From Deferribacteres bacterium (GTDB lineage Bacteria; Chrysiogenota; Deferribacteres; Deferribacterales; Geovibrionaceae), in contig JAEWZN010000015.1 of NCBI GenBank assembly GCA_023395255.1, positions 1 through 43,322 on the forward strand: 43,322 bases of DNA, given 5' to 3'. This document shows, piece after piece, positions 6,961-17,012 of this stretch. The notes under the pieces are model-generated. The model saw nothing but the letters and a program-made list of their open reading frames with translations, made no database searches and was not told where the DNA came from. The position numbers and the translations under genes were made by a program. Numbering within the stretch: the first letter of the stretch is position 1; every line of letters starts with the position of its first letter.

Positions 6961-8730
6961 ATGTCTGTTAAAGTTGAATATCATAAGTTCGACGTGGTTG
7001 TCGTGGGTGCAGGCGGCGCAGGGCTCAATGCGGCTCAGGTTGCGTCACAGCACGTAAAAACTGCCGTTGTTTCGGAAGTTTACCCCACAAGAAGCCACAC
7101 GATCTCCGCTCAGGGCGGCATATCCGCTTCCCTCGGCAACCTTGAGGAAGACCACTGGCACTGGCACATGTTTGACACTGTCAAAGGCAGCGACTATCTT
7201 GCAGATCAGGACGCAGCCGAATACATGACAAGAAAAGCGCCTGAGATGATCATCGCCCTTGAGCACATCGGTCTGCCTTTCAGCCGTACTCCGGACGGAA
7301 AAATCGCTCAGCGTCCCTTCGGCGGACACACTGCCGAATTCGGTAAAAGACCCGTAAAAAGAGCATGTTACGCAGCGGACAGAACAGGTCACGCCATGCT
7401 CCAGAACCTTTATGAGAAATCAGTTGAGCAGGGAACACACTTCTACAGCGAGTTCTATGCACTTGAGCTTCTTGTGAACAACGGCGCGGTTAACGGCGTT
7501 CTCTGCTATGACATCCAGAACGGCGAATTCCACATCTTCCACGCCAAGGCAATAATCTTCGCCACAGGCGGTAACTGCCGTATCTACCAGACTAACTCAA
7601 ACGCACACATAAACACGGGCGACGGTCTCGCACTTGCCATGAGAAAAGGTTTCAGCTGGTCTGATGCCGAGTTCTTCCAGTTCCACCCAACAGGAATCTA
7701 CGGTGCGGGCAACCTCATCACAGAAGGCGTTCGCGGTGAGGGCGGAATCCTCCTCAACAAAGACGGCGAGCGTTTCATGGAGCGTTATGCGCCCACCATC
7801 AAAGACCTTGCCCCCAGAGACATAGTTTCACGCTCAATGATGAAAGAGATCCTTGACGGACGCGGCGTCGGCCCCAAAGCTGACCACGTTCTCCTTAAGA
7901 TCGACCACATCGGCGCGGAAGCCATCCTTGAGAAGCTCCCCGGCATCCACGAGCTTTCACTTGTTTTCGCAGGTGCTGACTGTACTAAGGAACCCATCCC
8001 CGTTGTGCCCACTGCCCACTACCAGAACGGCGGTATCCCCACAGGCTACCTCACTCAGGTTATCAAAGGCAACATGGACGGCGAAGAATACGTACCCGGC
8101 TTTTTCGCTGCGGGTGAGTGTGCTTCCGCTTCCGTTCACGGCGCAAACAGGCTCGGAACAAACTCTCTGCTTGACCTTGTTGTCTTCGGACGTACAGCTG
8201 GTGAGCAGGCCGCGAAATTCGCCAAGGAAAACCCCTTTGTTGACCTTGTTGAAAACGCAGGCGCAGAAGGCATCGCCACTCTGCAGAAATTTGCCAACTC
8301 CAACGGAACCAACACCTTCGGACCCGTATGGGAAGAACTCACAAGAATCATGCAGACCAACGTGGGCGTTTTCAGAACAGAAGAGCTCATGACAGGCGCT
8401 CTTGAAGTTCTTGACAAACTCGAAGGCAAAATGGACGACTTCAGAGTTGTGGACAAATCTTCCGTTTACAACCTTGACCTCATCGAAGCTCTTGAGCTCA
8501 ACAACATGATTCTTGTCGCAAAAGCAGCCACAAAGGCGGCTCTGGCGAGAAAAGAATCAAGAGGCGGTCACTTCAGGGACGACTACCCCGACAGAGATGA
8601 CGCAAACTTCCTCAAACACACGGAAGTGTACCTTGAAGAAGACGGCAAAACTCCGAGAGTGGACTACAGAAAAGTGCGCATGCAGCCGCTTACTGTTGAA
8701 CCGTTCCCGCCTAAAGCCAGAGTATATTAA
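6961..8730 (+). CDS. sdhA: Succinate dehydrogenase flavoprotein subunit
   Basis: A 589-aa catalytic subunit oxidising succinate to fumarate and passing electrons to FAD. The N-terminal dinucleotide fold VVVGAGGAGLNAA is at residues 13-25. RSHTISAQGG places the covalent FAD histidine at His46. GEGGILLNKDGERFMERYAP and DLAPRDIVSRSM carry the catalytic Arg region, and HGANRLGTNSLLDLVVFGR the second substrate block. The sequence looks like E. coli/mitochondrial SdhA rather than fumarate reductase FrdA, and length is normal. It starts 26 bases after sdhD. Confidence 0.98.
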   Translation: MSVKVEYHKFDVVVVGAGGAGLNAAQVASQHVKTAVVSEVYPTRSHTISAQGGISASLGNLEEDHWHWHMFDTVKGSDYLADQDAAEYMTRKAPEMIIALEHIGLPFSRTPDGKIAQRPFGGHTAEFGKRPVKRACYAADRTGHAMLQNLYEKSVEQGTHFYSEFYALELLVNNGAVNGVLCYDIQNGEFHIFHAKAIIFATGGNCRIYQTNSNAHINTGDGLALAMRKGFSWSDAEFFQFHPTGIYGAGNLITEGVRGEGGILLNKDGERFMERYAPTIKDLAPRDIVSRSMMKEILDGRGVGPKADHVLLKIDHIGAEAILEKLPGIHELSLVFAGADCTKEPIPVVPTAHYQNGGIPTGYLTQVIKGNMDGEEYVPGFFAAGECASASVHGANRLGTNSLLDLVVFGRTAGEQAAKFAKENPFVDLVENAGAEGIATLQKFANSNGTNTFGPVWEELTRIMQTNVGVFRTEELMTGALEVLDKLEGKMDDFRVVDKSSVYNLDLIEALELNNMILVAKAATKAALARKESRGGHFRDDYPDRDDANFLKHTEVYLEEDGKTPRVDYRKVRMQPLTVEPFPPKARVY

Positions 8731-8748
8731 TTCGGGAGGTCTGAGATA

Positions 8749-9456
8749 ATGAAGAAGGTTACATTCGAAATATTCAGGTACGATCCCGACAAGGACAAGG
8801 AACCGTACTACAAAACATATGATGTTGAGCTGAGACGCCCCGGCTACCTCATGCTTGACGCTCTCAACCAGATCAAATGGGAGCTTGACCCCACGCTGAC
8901 TTACCGCAGATCATGCCGTGAAGGCGTGTGCGGCTCTGACGGCATAAACGTCAACGGCGTAAACATGCTCTCCTGCATGACAAAGGTTGAGGATCTCGGC
9001 AGTGATCACATAGTGGTTCAGCCTCTTCCCGGCATGAACGTTATGAGAGACCTCGTGGTTGATGTTGATGACTTCTTCTCGAAGTTCATCACTGTTAAGC
9101 CTTACCTCATAAGAAAGTCACCCAACCCCGACAAGGAAATCTACCAGTCTCCCGAAGACAGGAAGAAACTTGACGGTCTGTATGAGTGTATCGCCTGCGG
9201 ATGCTGCTCATCCTCATGCCCCTCATACTGGGCTGACAAAAAATACCTCGGACCCAACGCCTTCCTCAGAGCATGGAGATACCTCGCTGACTCAAGGGAC
9301 GAAGGTGCTGAGGAGCGTCTGCCTATCCTCAACGATAAGCACGGCGTATGGAGATGCCACACAATCTACAACTGCGTAGAGGCATGCCCGAAAGAGCTCA
9401 ACCCCACGGAAGCAATAATGAACATCAGAAAAATGCTTCTGGACACTGAGTTCTAA
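8749..9456 (+). CDS. sdhB: Succinate dehydrogenase iron-sulfur subunit
   Basis: A 235-aa electron-transfer subunit. The plant-ferredoxin-type [2Fe-2S] ligands are in CREGVCGSDGINVNG with the last Cys in MLSC. The C-terminal domain has CIACGCCSSSCPSYW and CHTIYNCVEACPKELNP, the ligands of the [4Fe-4S] and [3Fe-4S] clusters. His in CHTIYNC is conserved at the quinone site. The Trp-Trp pair after CPS(F/Y) in E. coli and mitochondria is Trp-Ala here. Starts 18 bases after sdhA with GGGAGG. Last gene of the operon. Confidence 0.97.
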   Translation: MKKVTFEIFRYDPDKDKEPYYKTYDVELRRPGYLMLDALNQIKWELDPTLTYRRSCREGVCGSDGINVNGVNMLSCMTKVEDLGSDHIVVQPLPGMNVMRDLVVDVDDFFSKFITVKPYLIRKSPNPDKEIYQSPEDRKKLDGLYECIACGCCSSSCPSYWADKKYLGPNAFLRAWRYLADSRDEGAEERLPILNDKHGVWRCHTIYNCVEACPKELNPTEAIMNIRKMLLDTEF

Positions 9457-9479
9457 TCTAAAGCAAACTGCAATCAATC

Positions 9480-9515
9480 AAGCCCGCCTCTGTGAAAGGG
9501 GCGGGCTTTTGTTTT
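9480..9515 (+). terminator. Rho-independent terminator of sdhCDAB
   Basis: AAGCCCGCC (9480-9488) pairs with GGCGGGCTT (9500-9508), extended by two further pairs, and is followed by TTGTTTT. It lies 24 bases past the sdhB stop. The opposite strand lacks a T-run, so it should act mainly on plus-strand transcription. Confidence 0.9.
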
Positions 9516-9517
9516 GG

Positions 9518-9574
9518 CAGCAATGACTTCCCCCTTTATTAAAGGAGAATTGAGGGGGATTTATATATATACAG
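9518..9574. repeat. Dispersed palindromic repeat, copy 2
   Basis: Second copy of the element at 889-946, with about a dozen differences and one single-base gap. CCTTTATTAAAGG forms the internal hairpin and GAGGGGGATTTATATATAT the tail. It lies between the sdhB terminator and the convergent sulfite reductase gene, so it could fold in either transcript. Confidence 0.7.
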
Positions 9575-9640
9575 AGTATACTTCGTATTTGTCATCAGTC
9601 TGCTTTTTATATCATCCTGACATAAGCCTGTTTGAAGTCA

Positions 9641-11221
9641 TCACAAGTATTCTTTCAGCAATGCCTCTGCTGCGCTCCTGCCGCCGTCAGCGAGAAAATC
9701 AGCGAAGGAAACTGCTCCCGAAGCCTTATATTTTTTCAGCACATCAACCGTAAAAGCCGGAATATTCAATGCCGGAAGCTCACCTATTTCTGTCCCTATG
9801 CATTTCAGCGAGCCGCCAATGAATATGCGGAACCAGTCCGCCCTCTCCCCGGATTCATCCCTGCCGGCCTTGCCTCCGAACCCCAAATCAGCAAGTGCAG
9901 TATGTCCGCAGCCGTTTACGCAGCCGGAGATACCTATGCGGACATCCCCGACACCGCTGAGTTCCTCATCCGCCGCTGCCGCATCAATTATCCCTTTGAG
10001 CAGTCCGGAGGAGGATGCGGCGGAAAGTCTGCAAAAATCCGCTCCCACGCAGGTTTTTATATCACTGAGAAAACCGTTGGCTCCAGCCAGACTGCTTACT
10101 GCGAAGGCAAGCTCCTTGGCATCATCCAGAGCGGCAGTGCCCACATCACGCAGCAGAATGTTCTGTGTCTGGGTGAAGCGGATTTCGGTCTTGGGATACT
10201 TTTTGCAGAAGGAGATCACTTGCGCTGCCGTGTCTGCATAAATCTGCCCGAAAAACAGCGGCAGCTTCACTGTGTACCGCCCTGCCTGTCTCTGAGCAGA
10301 AACAAACTGCTCCGTCCACTCAGAATCCCTGAAATCTCCGCCGCGGGTTTCCCGTGCGCAGCTCAGAGCTTTTGGCTTTATTTTCAGCGATTTATCTATT
10401 GAGAGCCTTTTCAGCTTTCCTTTAAGTATTTTATAAAACTCATCCCTACCCATTCTCTCTATGAGGAACCGCAGTCTGGCCTGAGATCTGGGAACTCCCT
10501 GCCCGTATTCCGCAAAAAGCTCACTGAAAGCCAATGAAGCAATGAGAATATCCGAGGCGGGTATGAAATCCATAAGCCTGCCTCCGGTCATGGATCTTGC
10601 ACCGAGTCCGCCTCCGGTATAGACAGCAAAACCGCGCCGCCCTCTTCTTTTCACGGCAATCAGCCCCAGATCGGCTATGGAGCAGAGGGCTCTGTCCTCC
10701 TGTGATGATGAAAGAGCAATCTTGAATTTGCGCGGCAGTGCGGCAAAGACCGGATATTCCGGCAGCCTGTTTGAAAGCTCCAGCCCGTAGGGTGAAACAT
10801 CAAAAACATCATCCTCTGAAACACCGGAAAGAGGATCGATCAGCACATTACGAACGCAGTTTCCTCCTGCCGTTTTGGTCAGCAGAGATAGATTAGCCAG
10901 CCTGCGCTGTAATTTTCCCAGATTCTCCGGTGCGACACCGTGAAGCTGAACATTCTGTCTTGTGGTTATATGCAGAAACCCGCCCGCATATTCATCCGCA
11001 AGCCTCATCAGTGAACCAAGAAGAACCGAATCGATTATTCCGCCCGCAAGACGTATCCTCTGCATGAATGTTCCCTGCTGCTTCTGTTCATAAATACCGA
11101 AGGCAGAGCATGTTTTCCTGAACTCATCCATATCGGTTCCGCCGTTCAGCCAGCTGTTCAGAACTGCCTCAAAACCGTCTATAACTTTTTCATAACCTTC
11201 GGGAAGCCTGTACAGATTCAC
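9641..11221 (-). CDS. Siroheme [4Fe-4S] sulfite reductase (nitrite/sulfite reductase hemoprotein family)
   Basis: A 526-aa protein with the duplicated nitrite/sulfite reductase fold: an N-terminal ferrodoxin-like half domain (QQGTFMQRIRLAGGII, then ITTRQNVQLHGV and GGNCVRNVLIDPLSG) followed by its repeat. The siroheme/[4Fe-4S] ligands are Cys391 and Cys397 (TCVGADFC) and Cys434 and Cys438 (SGCVNGC). The electron donor is probably ferredoxin, since no cysJ-type flavoprotein is present. Its place as the last gene of a sulfate-assimilation operon argues for sulfite rather than nitrite as substrate. The start is GTG behind AGGGGA, 10 bases after cysN. Confidence 0.88.
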   Translation of the reverse strand: MNLYRLPEGYEKVIDGFEAVLNSWLNGGTDMDEFRKTCSAFGIYEQKQQGTFMQRIRLAGGIIDSVLLGSLMRLADEYAGGFLHITTRQNVQLHGVAPENLGKLQRRLANLSLLTKTAGGNCVRNVLIDPLSGVSEDDVFDVSPYGLELSNRLPEYPVFAALPRKFKIALSSSQEDRALCSIADLGLIAVKRRGRRGFAVYTGGGLGARSMTGGRLMDFIPASDILIASLAFSELFAEYGQGVPRSQARLRFLIERMGRDEFYKILKGKLKRLSIDKSLKIKPKALSCARETRGGDFRDSEWTEQFVSAQRQAGRYTVKLPLFFGQIYADTAAQVISFCKKYPKTEIRFTQTQNILLRDVGTAALDDAKELAFAVSSLAGANGFLSDIKTCVGADFCRLSAASSSGLLKGIIDAAAADEELSGVGDVRIGISGCVNGCGHTALADLGFGGKAGRDESGERADWFRIFIGGSLKCIGTEIGELPALNIPAFTVDVLKKYKASGAVSFADFLADGGRSAAEALLKEYL

Positions 11222-11231
11222 ATTCTTCCCC

Positions 11232-12587
11232 TTATTCTTCTATATTTATGCATTCCCAGTGCGGATAATGCTTTCTTATAAATCTGTTGAGCTCGACCTC
11301 ATGCTTCGAGTACGCCCTGACTTTCCGTGCTGATGATTTTTCAAGCGCTTCAAGGATTATGCCGCCGCCTGCGATGTTGTGGTCATCTATTATCACAAAT
11401 CTTCCCAGAGGCTCATTTGCATCGAAAGTATCGAACGCCACTGGTGCGGATGTCTTAAGGAGCAGGGTTGCAGCCTCATGCCGCCTGATCCCTTTCCGGT
11501 CAGCCTCCTTCCCAAGGCTCTGGGCATCTATCAGCTTTTCTATTTTCTCTATAGTGACAGATGTTTTAGCGCAGCCTATTTTCAGTTTGTACTCTCTGCC
11601 TGTTTCAAAGGGTTTTGAGCCGAGCCAGAAGATATTAGCCCTGAATCTGTCAGAGACCTTAATACTCCCTTCCCCCTCCTTCACCATCACCTCTCCGGGC
11701 TTAACATAAACCTGAGTTTCAAGGGTAAAGCCTGTCGCCTCCCCCGCCCCGGCGCTGAATCTCTGCTCTGTATTAAAGCCTTCGACAGTGCTGATCACGC
11801 TGGTTTTGCCGGAGGGGAGAAAAGCCACCCTGTCCCCTGCGCTGATTGTTCCGGTGGACGGGGTTCCTGCAAAAATCCTTCTGTCATCGTTGTTTTCCGT
11901 AAATTTATAAACATCCTGCAATGACATGGCAAACGGCTTGTCCTCAAGGGACTGTTCATCATCAAAACTGTCCAGAGCCTCCAGAACGCTCTTGCCTGTG
12001 TACCACGGGGTATTTGCGGAACCGGAGATCAGGTTAACCCCTTCCCTCGCTGCTACGGGGATGAAGTGCTGGGGCTGCACACCGAGTTCCGCCAGAAACA
12101 GGCTGTAATCACCGCAGATTCTGTCAAAGACATCCCTGCTGTAATTAACCAGATCCATCTTGTTTACCACAACCACAACCTGCCTTATACCCAGCAGAGA
12201 GAGGAGCAGGCCGTGCCTTCTGGAGTTTTCGGCAATACCTTCCTTCGCGTCTATTATCAGCACAGCGGCGGATGCTCTTGAAGCGCCGCTGAGCATGTTC
12301 TTGAGAAATTCAATGTGTCCGGGCGCATCGATTATAATGTACTCCCGCGAAGGGCTTTTGAAAAACACTCTTGCGGAATCTATGGTGATCCCCTGCTTCT
12401 GCTCATCAGCCAGCGCATCCAGCAGAAAGGCATATTCAAACGGGCGGGAGTTGCCGGCGCACATGGCTTTCACAGCCTCCAGCTTCCCTTCGGGCAGGCT
12501 GCCCGTGTCCGCAAGGAGCCTGCCTGTCAGCGTGCTTTTTCCGTGGTCAACATGACCTGTTATTACAATATTCATCCTTTTCATCAC
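11232..12587 (-). CDS. cysN: ATP sulfurylase GTPase subunit (sulfate adenylyltransferase subunit 1)
   Basis: A 451-aa GTPase that drives formation of APS from sulfate and ATP together with CysD. The translation-factor G domain is clear: GHVDHGKST (G1, residues 11-19), DAPGH (G3) and NKMD (G4), followed by two beta-barrel domains. The G1 loop reads GHVDHGKS, as in EF-1alpha/EF-Tu, rather than the enterobacterial GSVDDGKS. No APS-kinase (CysC) domain is fused. The first codon is GTG in a GTGA overlap with the cysD stop; ATG at 12584 or 12575 are alternatives. Sits between cysD and the sulfite reductase. Confidence 0.94.
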   Translation of the reverse strand: MMKRMNIVITGHVDHGKSTLTGRLLADTGSLPEGKLEAVKAMCAGNSRPFEYAFLLDALADEQKQGITIDSARVFFKSPSREYIIIDAPGHIEFLKNMLSGASRASAAVLIIDAKEGIAENSRRHGLLLSLLGIRQVVVVVNKMDLVNYSRDVFDRICGDYSLFLAELGVQPQHFIPVAAREGVNLISGSANTPWYTGKSVLEALDSFDDEQSLEDKPFAMSLQDVYKFTENNDDRRIFAGTPSTGTISAGDRVAFLPSGKTSVISTVEGFNTEQRFSAGAGEATGFTLETQVYVKPGEVMVKEGEGSIKVSDRFRANIFWLGSKPFETGREYKLKIGCAKTSVTIEKIEKLIDAQSLGKEADRKGIRRHEAATLLLKTSAPVAFDTFDANEPLGRFVIIDDHNIAGGGIILEALEKSSARKVRAYSKHEVELNRFIRKHYPHWECINIEE

Positions 12588-13462
12588 ATATACCCGTCCT
12601 TTCTCAATGCTTCGAGGGTTCCGCCCCCCTCCTTGTCCTGCTCCCTGCCTGAACGCTCTGCTATGTTGCGGAACTTGCCGCTTTTCAGTTCATCAATAAT
12701 CTCTGTGACTGTGCGCGCTTCGGATTCAACAGGCTTAGTGCAGGGCCAGCAGCCGAGGGAGCGGTATCTTCTTCCGTCCCCCTGATTAAAGTACAGCGGG
12801 ATTACGGGTATGTTTTCACGCTCTATATATTCCCAGATGTTCAACTCCGTCCAATCCAGAAGCGGATGGATGCGGACATGGGTTCCGGGTGCAAATTCTG
12901 TTTTATACTGGTTCCAGAGCTCCGGCGGCTGGCTTGCCGTGTCCCACTCGCTCCTTTCGTCCCTTGCGGAGAACACACGTTCCTTGGAGCGGCTTCCTTC
13001 CTCATCAGCCCTGACTCCGGCTATGACCCCGGTGAAGGCTTCCCTTGATTTATCCGGCACAAGAGCACCTGTTTCAAAATCAAGCCTTTGCCTCCCCCAT
13101 GCGCCGGAAAGGGTGTTGACGAGGGCTTCCGTCTTGAGCTTTTTGCAGCAGGCCAGCCTGTCCAGCCCGCCGGGGAAGGTTTCGTTATTGGCAAGAGCCT
13201 CCGTGTTCTGCCCCACTATGAGGTTAATGCGGTATTTCAGGCAGAGTTCGTTGCGGTAGGTTATCATTTCCGGAACCTTGAATGCCGTGTCTATGTGGAT
13301 AAGGGGAAAGGGCACATGCCCGAAGAATGCTTTCCTTGTGAGCCAGAGAAGAACTGTGCTGTCCTTCCCGATAGACCACAGCATGGAGAGGCTTTTAAAT
13401 TCCCTGTAAGCCTCCCTGAGTATGTACACGCTGTGCGCCTCCAGTTTCTGCAGATGATCCAT
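12584..13462 (-). CDS. cysD: ATP sulfurylase catalytic subunit (sulfate adenylyltransferase subunit 2)
   Basis: A 292-aa PP-loop ATP pyrophosphatase that adenylates sulfate. Family marks: [16 protein letters not shown] at the N-terminus, the PP motif [12 protein letters not shown] near residues 31-42, [15 protein letters not shown], the central [15 protein letters not shown] block, and [24 protein letters not shown] with the C-terminal [13 protein letters not shown]. Length is typical. It starts behind CGAGGTAG 37 bases after cysH and is translationally coupled to cysN through a 4-base overlap. Confidence 0.97.
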   Translation of the reverse strand: MDHLQKLEAHSVYILREAYREFKSLSMLWSIGKDSTVLLWLTRKAFFGHVPFPLIHIDTAFKVPEMITYRNELCLKYRINLIVGQNTEALANNETFPGGLDRLACCKKLKTEALVNTLSGAWGRQRLDFETGALVPDKSREAFTGVIAGVRADEEGSRSKERVFSARDERSEWDTASQPPELWNQYKTEFAPGTHVRIHPLLDWTELNIWEYIERENIPVIPLYFNQGDGRRYRSLGCWPCTKPVESEARTVTEIIDELKSGKFRNIAERSGREQDKEGGGTLEALRKDGYM

Positions 13463-13499
13463 TTCTACCTCGGTAATTTAAAATAATTTATAAATAAGA

Positions 13500-14198
13500 C
13501 TACTTTTTCAGATGAAGCCCGCATTCCTTATGTTCGGGCGATTCCCACCACCATCTGCCGCTTCTTATGTCTGCGGGGTCTGATGCGGGTCTTGTGCACG
13601 GTTCACAGCCTATGCTGAGAAAGCCCTTTGCGTAGAGCGGGTTATGGGGAAGCCTGTGTTTCTCCGCATATTCCATCACCTGCCCGGTTGTCCACCCAAG
13701 AAGAGGACTGACTTTGTATATTCCTGATGCTTCATCATATTCCAGAACATCAAGATCAGTTCTCGTGGGCGACTGCTCCTTTCTCAGGCCTGTGAACCAG
13801 AGGGAAAAGCCCTTAAGGTAAGCATTCAGCGGCAAAACCTTCCGCACACGGCAGCAGAGCTTCCGCAGTTCGGTGCTTTTATAGAAAAGATCCTCGCCGT
13901 GCTCCTCCGTCATCCTTTCCACCTCAGCAGGTTCCGGTCTGATGACATCAAGCCTGATTCCGAAAAACTCCTCTATCTCCCCGTTCATAGCCTCTGATTC
14001 CGGAAAAAGCTTTCCGGTCGAGATGGTGAAGACCCTCGGAGTGACCCCGGCTTTTTTCAGCAGATCAAGCAGAACCACATCCTCCGCCTGATGACTGAAC
14101 GCAAGAGAGTGGCGGCCTTCGAACTCACGGGAGAAAAAACGGAGGGCATTGAGCGTTTCCTCCTCACGCCATCCGCTGAGAAGTGCTTTATATGACAT
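13500..14198 (-). CDS. cysH: Adenylylsulfate (APS) reductase, [4Fe-4S] type
   Basis: A 232-aa PAPS/APS reductase-family protein reducing activated sulfate to sulfite with thioredoxin. It has the paired cysteines CC (115, 116) and C-x2-C (198, 201, in SIGCEPC) that bind the [4Fe-4S] cluster of APS-specific enzymes, and the C-terminal catalytic ECGLH (Cys226). Enterobacterial PAPS reductases lack the CC/CxxC pairs, so APS is the expected substrate, in keeping with the absence of cysC. ATG 14198 has GGAGG 9 bases upstream; the gene overlaps cysA by 11 bases. Confidence 0.95.
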   Translation of the reverse strand: MSYKALLSGWREEETLNALRFFSREFEGRHSLAFSHQAEDVVLLDLLKKAGVTPRVFTISTGKLFPESEAMNGEIEEFFGIRLDVIRPEPAEVERMTEEHGEDLFYKSTELRKLCCRVRKVLPLNAYLKGFSLWFTGLRKEQSPTRTDLDVLEYDEASGIYKVSPLLGWTTGQVMEYAEKHRLPHNPLYAKGFLSIGCEPCTRPASDPADIRSGRWWWESPEHKECGLHLKK

Positions 14199-15270
14199 AG
14201 CTGTACGCCTCCTCATCCTTGGTGTAGATCTTCGTGTTTCTGAACCTGAGCTTCACATTAAGCCCAGGTCTGAGTTCCAGCAGATCCGCCGCATCTTTTG
14301 AGATTTCCGCATCAATATACCTGCCGCCCCCTTCCTCTGCGTAAAGTTCGATGTTCACCACCGAGCCTCTCTGCCGCAGGAATGATACTCTCGCCTCTAT
14401 CCCCTCCGGAGAATCCGCAGGGAGAACCTGCACATCATGCGGACGCACAAACAACGCAGCATCCTTCACATCCAGATCCTTGTCCGATTCATCCACAGAT
14501 GCATTTTCAAACTGCATGCTCCCGTTGACCAGCCTTCCGTGAAACAGATTAACATTGCCCAGAAAGCTGTAGACAAAGCTGTTTGCCGGCTTTTCGTAAA
14601 CCTCTTCCGGTGTTCCTGTCTGCTCTATGCGCCCTTTATGCATGATCACGATTCTGTCCGCCACTTCCAGCGCCTCCTCCTGATCATGGGTTACGAATAT
14701 GCTGGTTATATGCAGCTCGTCATGGAGCCTTCTCAGCCACTTACGAAGCTCCTTGCGAACCTTGGCATCCAGAGCACCGAACGGTTCGTCCAGCAGCAGA
14801 ACCCTTGGCTCCACGGCAAGCGCTCTTGCCAGTGCGACCCTTTGCCTCTGTCCGCCGGAAAGCTCCGACGGAAACCTGTCTGCATAGTGCTCAAGCTGAA
14901 CAAGCTTTAAAAGCTCATGCACCTTACGGCTTATCTCCTCTTTGGAGGGGCGGCTGCCTTTCGGTTTGCATGTGAGGCCAAAGGCTACATTGTCGAACAC
15001 CTTCATGTGCTTAAATAGTGCGTAATGCTGAAAGACAAAACCTATACCCCTTCTCCCAAGCGGCTGGGAGGAAGTTTCCTCTTCTCCGAAAAAGATTCTG
15101 CCGCTTTCGAAGTTCTCAAACCCCGCTATGGTGCGCAGAAGCGTGGTTTTCCCCGAACCGGAAGGCCCCAGAAGGGCTATGAGCTCGCCGCTTGCTATCT
15201 CCAGGTTAAGATCAGTAAGGGCATGATAACCGCCGTAATATTTGTTCAGCTCCTCAATGGTTATTTTCAT
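14188..15270 (-). CDS. cysA: Sulfate/thiosulfate ABC transporter ATP-binding protein
   Basis: A 360-aa ATPase powering sulfate import. Walker [10 protein letters not shown] (about residues 35-43), Q-loop [12 protein letters not shown], signature LSGGQRQR, Walker [12 protein letters not shown] and switch His in FVTHDQEEA are all present. An extra C-terminal domain of about 120 residues ([12 protein letters not shown]...) is the TOBE-like regulatory domain usual in CysA. It overlaps cysW at its start and cysH at its end, indicating one polycistronic, coupled transcript. Confidence 0.96.
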   Translation of the reverse strand: MKITIEELNKYYGGYHALTDLNLEIASGELIALLGPSGSGKTTLLRTIAGFENFESGRIFFGEEETSSQPLGRRGIGFVFQHYALFKHMKVFDNVAFGLTCKPKGSRPSKEEISRKVHELLKLVQLEHYADRFPSELSGGQRQRVALARALAVEPRVLLLDEPFGALDAKVRKELRKWLRRLHDELHITSIFVTHDQEEALEVADRIVIMHKGRIEQTGTPEEVYEKPANSFVYSFLGNVNLFHGRLVNGSMQFENASVDESDKDLDVKDAALFVRPHDVQVLPADSPEGIEARVSFLRQRGSVVNIELYAEEGGGRYIDAEISKDAADLLELRPGLNVKLRFRNTKIYTKDEEAYSYVI

Positions 15271-16120
15271 GGTTCACCGCCCTTTTTCTCTCGCTGATAT
15301 TTTCCAGCACCCGTTTTGCGATCAGCGTTATAACCGCTGTGGAGGCCAGAATTGTGGAAACGGCAAAAGCCGCCGTAAACTGGTATTCGTTATAAAGAAT
15401 CTCGATATGCAGAGGCATTGTGTTTGTCATTCCCCGTATGTGGCCGGAAACCACGGAAACGGCTCCGAATTCCCCTATTGCTCTGGCGCTGCAAAGCACA
15501 ATGCCGTAGAAGAGGCCTATCTTGATGTTAGGGAGAGTTATCCGCAGAAAGGTTTTCCAGCCGGAAGCGCCGAGGAGTATTGCCGCTTCCTCCTCTTCCG
15601 TGCCCTGCTCCTGCATGAGGGAAATAAGCTCGCGGGCTATGAAGGGGAAGGTAACAAAAATTGTTGCCAGAATTATCCCCGGCACAGCGAAAATAACCTT
15701 AAAGTCATTGACTATCAGCCATCTGCCCAAAGGGCCGTGGTTGCCGAACAGGAGTATGAACACAAGCCCAGCTATAACAGGGGAGACAGAAAAAGGCAGA
15801 TCTATAAGCGCAGTCAGAAAGCTTTTCCCTTTGAACCGGAACTTTGTAACCGCCCATGCAGCGGCAATACCGAAAATGAGGTTAAAAAAAACAGCCGAAA
15901 CCGCGGCAATAAGCGTGAGCTTAACTGCGGCGAGGGCATCCGGCTCAGTTACCGACCTGACATAAACTTCCCACCCGTCCCTGAAGGCTGTGGCGAATAT
16001 AAACACCAGAGGTGTAAACAGAAGAAGCACAAATACCAGAAGTACGAAACCTATAAGGGTATAGCGCACAAATGCGGGCTCTGTCAGTGCTCTGCTGTTT
16101 GTTTTTGCAGGATTGCTCAT
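15254..16120 (-). CDS. cysW: Sulfate ABC transporter permease
   Basis: A 288-aa inner-membrane permease with about six transmembrane helices. The cytoplasmic EAA loop, which docks the ATPase, reads [32 protein letters not shown]. It pairs with CysT to form the transport channel. The start overlaps the cysT stop (ATGA, 16117-16120) and its end overlaps the cysA start by 17 bases. CysW and CysT are similar; the assignment rests on gene order and the [11 protein letters not shown] ending typical of CysW. Confidence 0.93.
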   Translation of the reverse strand: MSNPAKTNSRALTEPAFVRYTLIGFVLLVFVLLLFTPLVFIFATAFRDGWEVYVRSVTEPDALAAVKLTLIAAVSAVFFNLIFGIAAAWAVTKFRFKGKSFLTALIDLPFSVSPVIAGLVFILLFGNHGPLGRWLIVNDFKVIFAVPGIILATIFVTFPFIARELISLMQEQGTEEEEAAILLGASGWKTFLRITLPNIKIGLFYGIVLCSARAIGEFGAVSVVSGHIRGMTNTMPLHIEILYNEYQFTAAFAVSTILASTAVITLIAKRVLENISERKRAVNHENNH

Positions 16121-16935
16121 GCCGGAACCCTCCTTATTATTCTCTTAAGGATACCAAGAGCAACCAGCACCGCAAAAGCTGTCAGCAGAGTAACAAGAGC
16201 AAGGGCATTCGCCTCTGCATAGTTGTACTGCTCAAGCTTGGTGACTATAAGCAGCGGAGTTATTTCAGTGCGGTAAGGCATATTCCCTGAGATAAAAATA
16301 ACCGAGCCGTATTCCCCCAGACCTCTGGCAAATGCAAGGGAAAAGCCCGTTATCAGCGAAGGGGACACGATGGGCAGTATAATCCGCCTTACCGTCTGGA
16401 ACCTTGTGGCTCCCAGACTGGCGGCAGCCTCTTCAAGCTCTTTCTCAAGCTCCTCCAGCGCGGGCTGAACACTGCGTACCACAAAGGGAAATGTCACAAA
16501 AATCAGGGCAAGGGTTATTCCCCATGAGTTAAAAACAACCTTTGCGCCAAACCCCGCCAGAAAAGCCCCCAGCCACCCGTTTTCCGCATAAAGCGCGGTC
16601 AGCGTGACCCCGGCAACGGCGGTAGGCAGTGCAAAAGGAAGATCCACAAAGGCATTAAGCAGTGACTTACCGGGGAACTCATACCTAGTGAGCACCCACG
16701 CGGTGATGAAGCCTATGATGAGGTTCGCAAAAGCCGCAAAAAATGATGTAAGCAGCGTCACCCTGTATGATGCCAGCGAACGCGCATCGGTCACCACTGC
16801 GGCAAACTCACCGAAAGTCATTGATGTGACGGATATTATAATTGTGGAAAGCGGGATAATCACAATAAGGCTCAGAAAAAGCAGAGTATAGCCCAGTGAC
16901 AGCCCGAATCCGGGTATTACATTATTTTTATTCAT
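16117..16935 (-). CDS. cysT: Sulfate ABC transporter permease
   Basis: A 272-aa integral membrane permease, partner of CysW. Hydrophobic helices run through the length. The DLPFALPTAVAGVTL block and the EAA loop LEKELEEAAASLGATRFQTVRRIILPIVSPSLITG are characteristic, as is GEYGSVIFISGN. The ATG at 16935 has TACGGAG upstream. A 92-base gap separates it from the binding-protein gene, the largest spacing inside the operon, so transcript levels may change here. Also called cysU in some genomes. Confidence 0.93.
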   Translation of the reverse strand: MNKNNVIPGFGLSLGYTLLFLSLIVIIPLSTIIISVTSMTFGEFAAVVTDARSLASYRVTLLTSFFAAFANLIIGFITAWVLTRYEFPGKSLLNAFVDLPFALPTAVAGVTLTALYAENGWLGAFLAGFGAKVVFNSWGITLALIFVTFPFVVRSVQPALEELEKELEEAAASLGATRFQTVRRIILPIVSPSLITGFSLAFARGLGEYGSVIFISGNMPYRTEITPLLIVTKLEQYNYAEANALALVTLLTAFAVLVALGILKRIIRRVPA

Positions 16936-17012
16936 AGCCGCTCCGTAAAAAATACTGAGGAGGATTGTCTCAATTCAGAGAAAATTCCCCTCCCCCCTGA
17001 GGCAGATTATGT

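Noticed and set aside
9641..11221. Nitrite reductase as the identity of the siroheme protein
   Set aside because: The siroheme fold fits both, but the gene closes a sulfate-assimilation operon, so sulfite reductase is far more likely.
15242..16222. A 326-codon plus-strand open frame opposite the sulfate permeases
   Set aside because: Its composition is the antisense of hydrophobic helices and it crosses the cysW/cysT boundary; no start signal.
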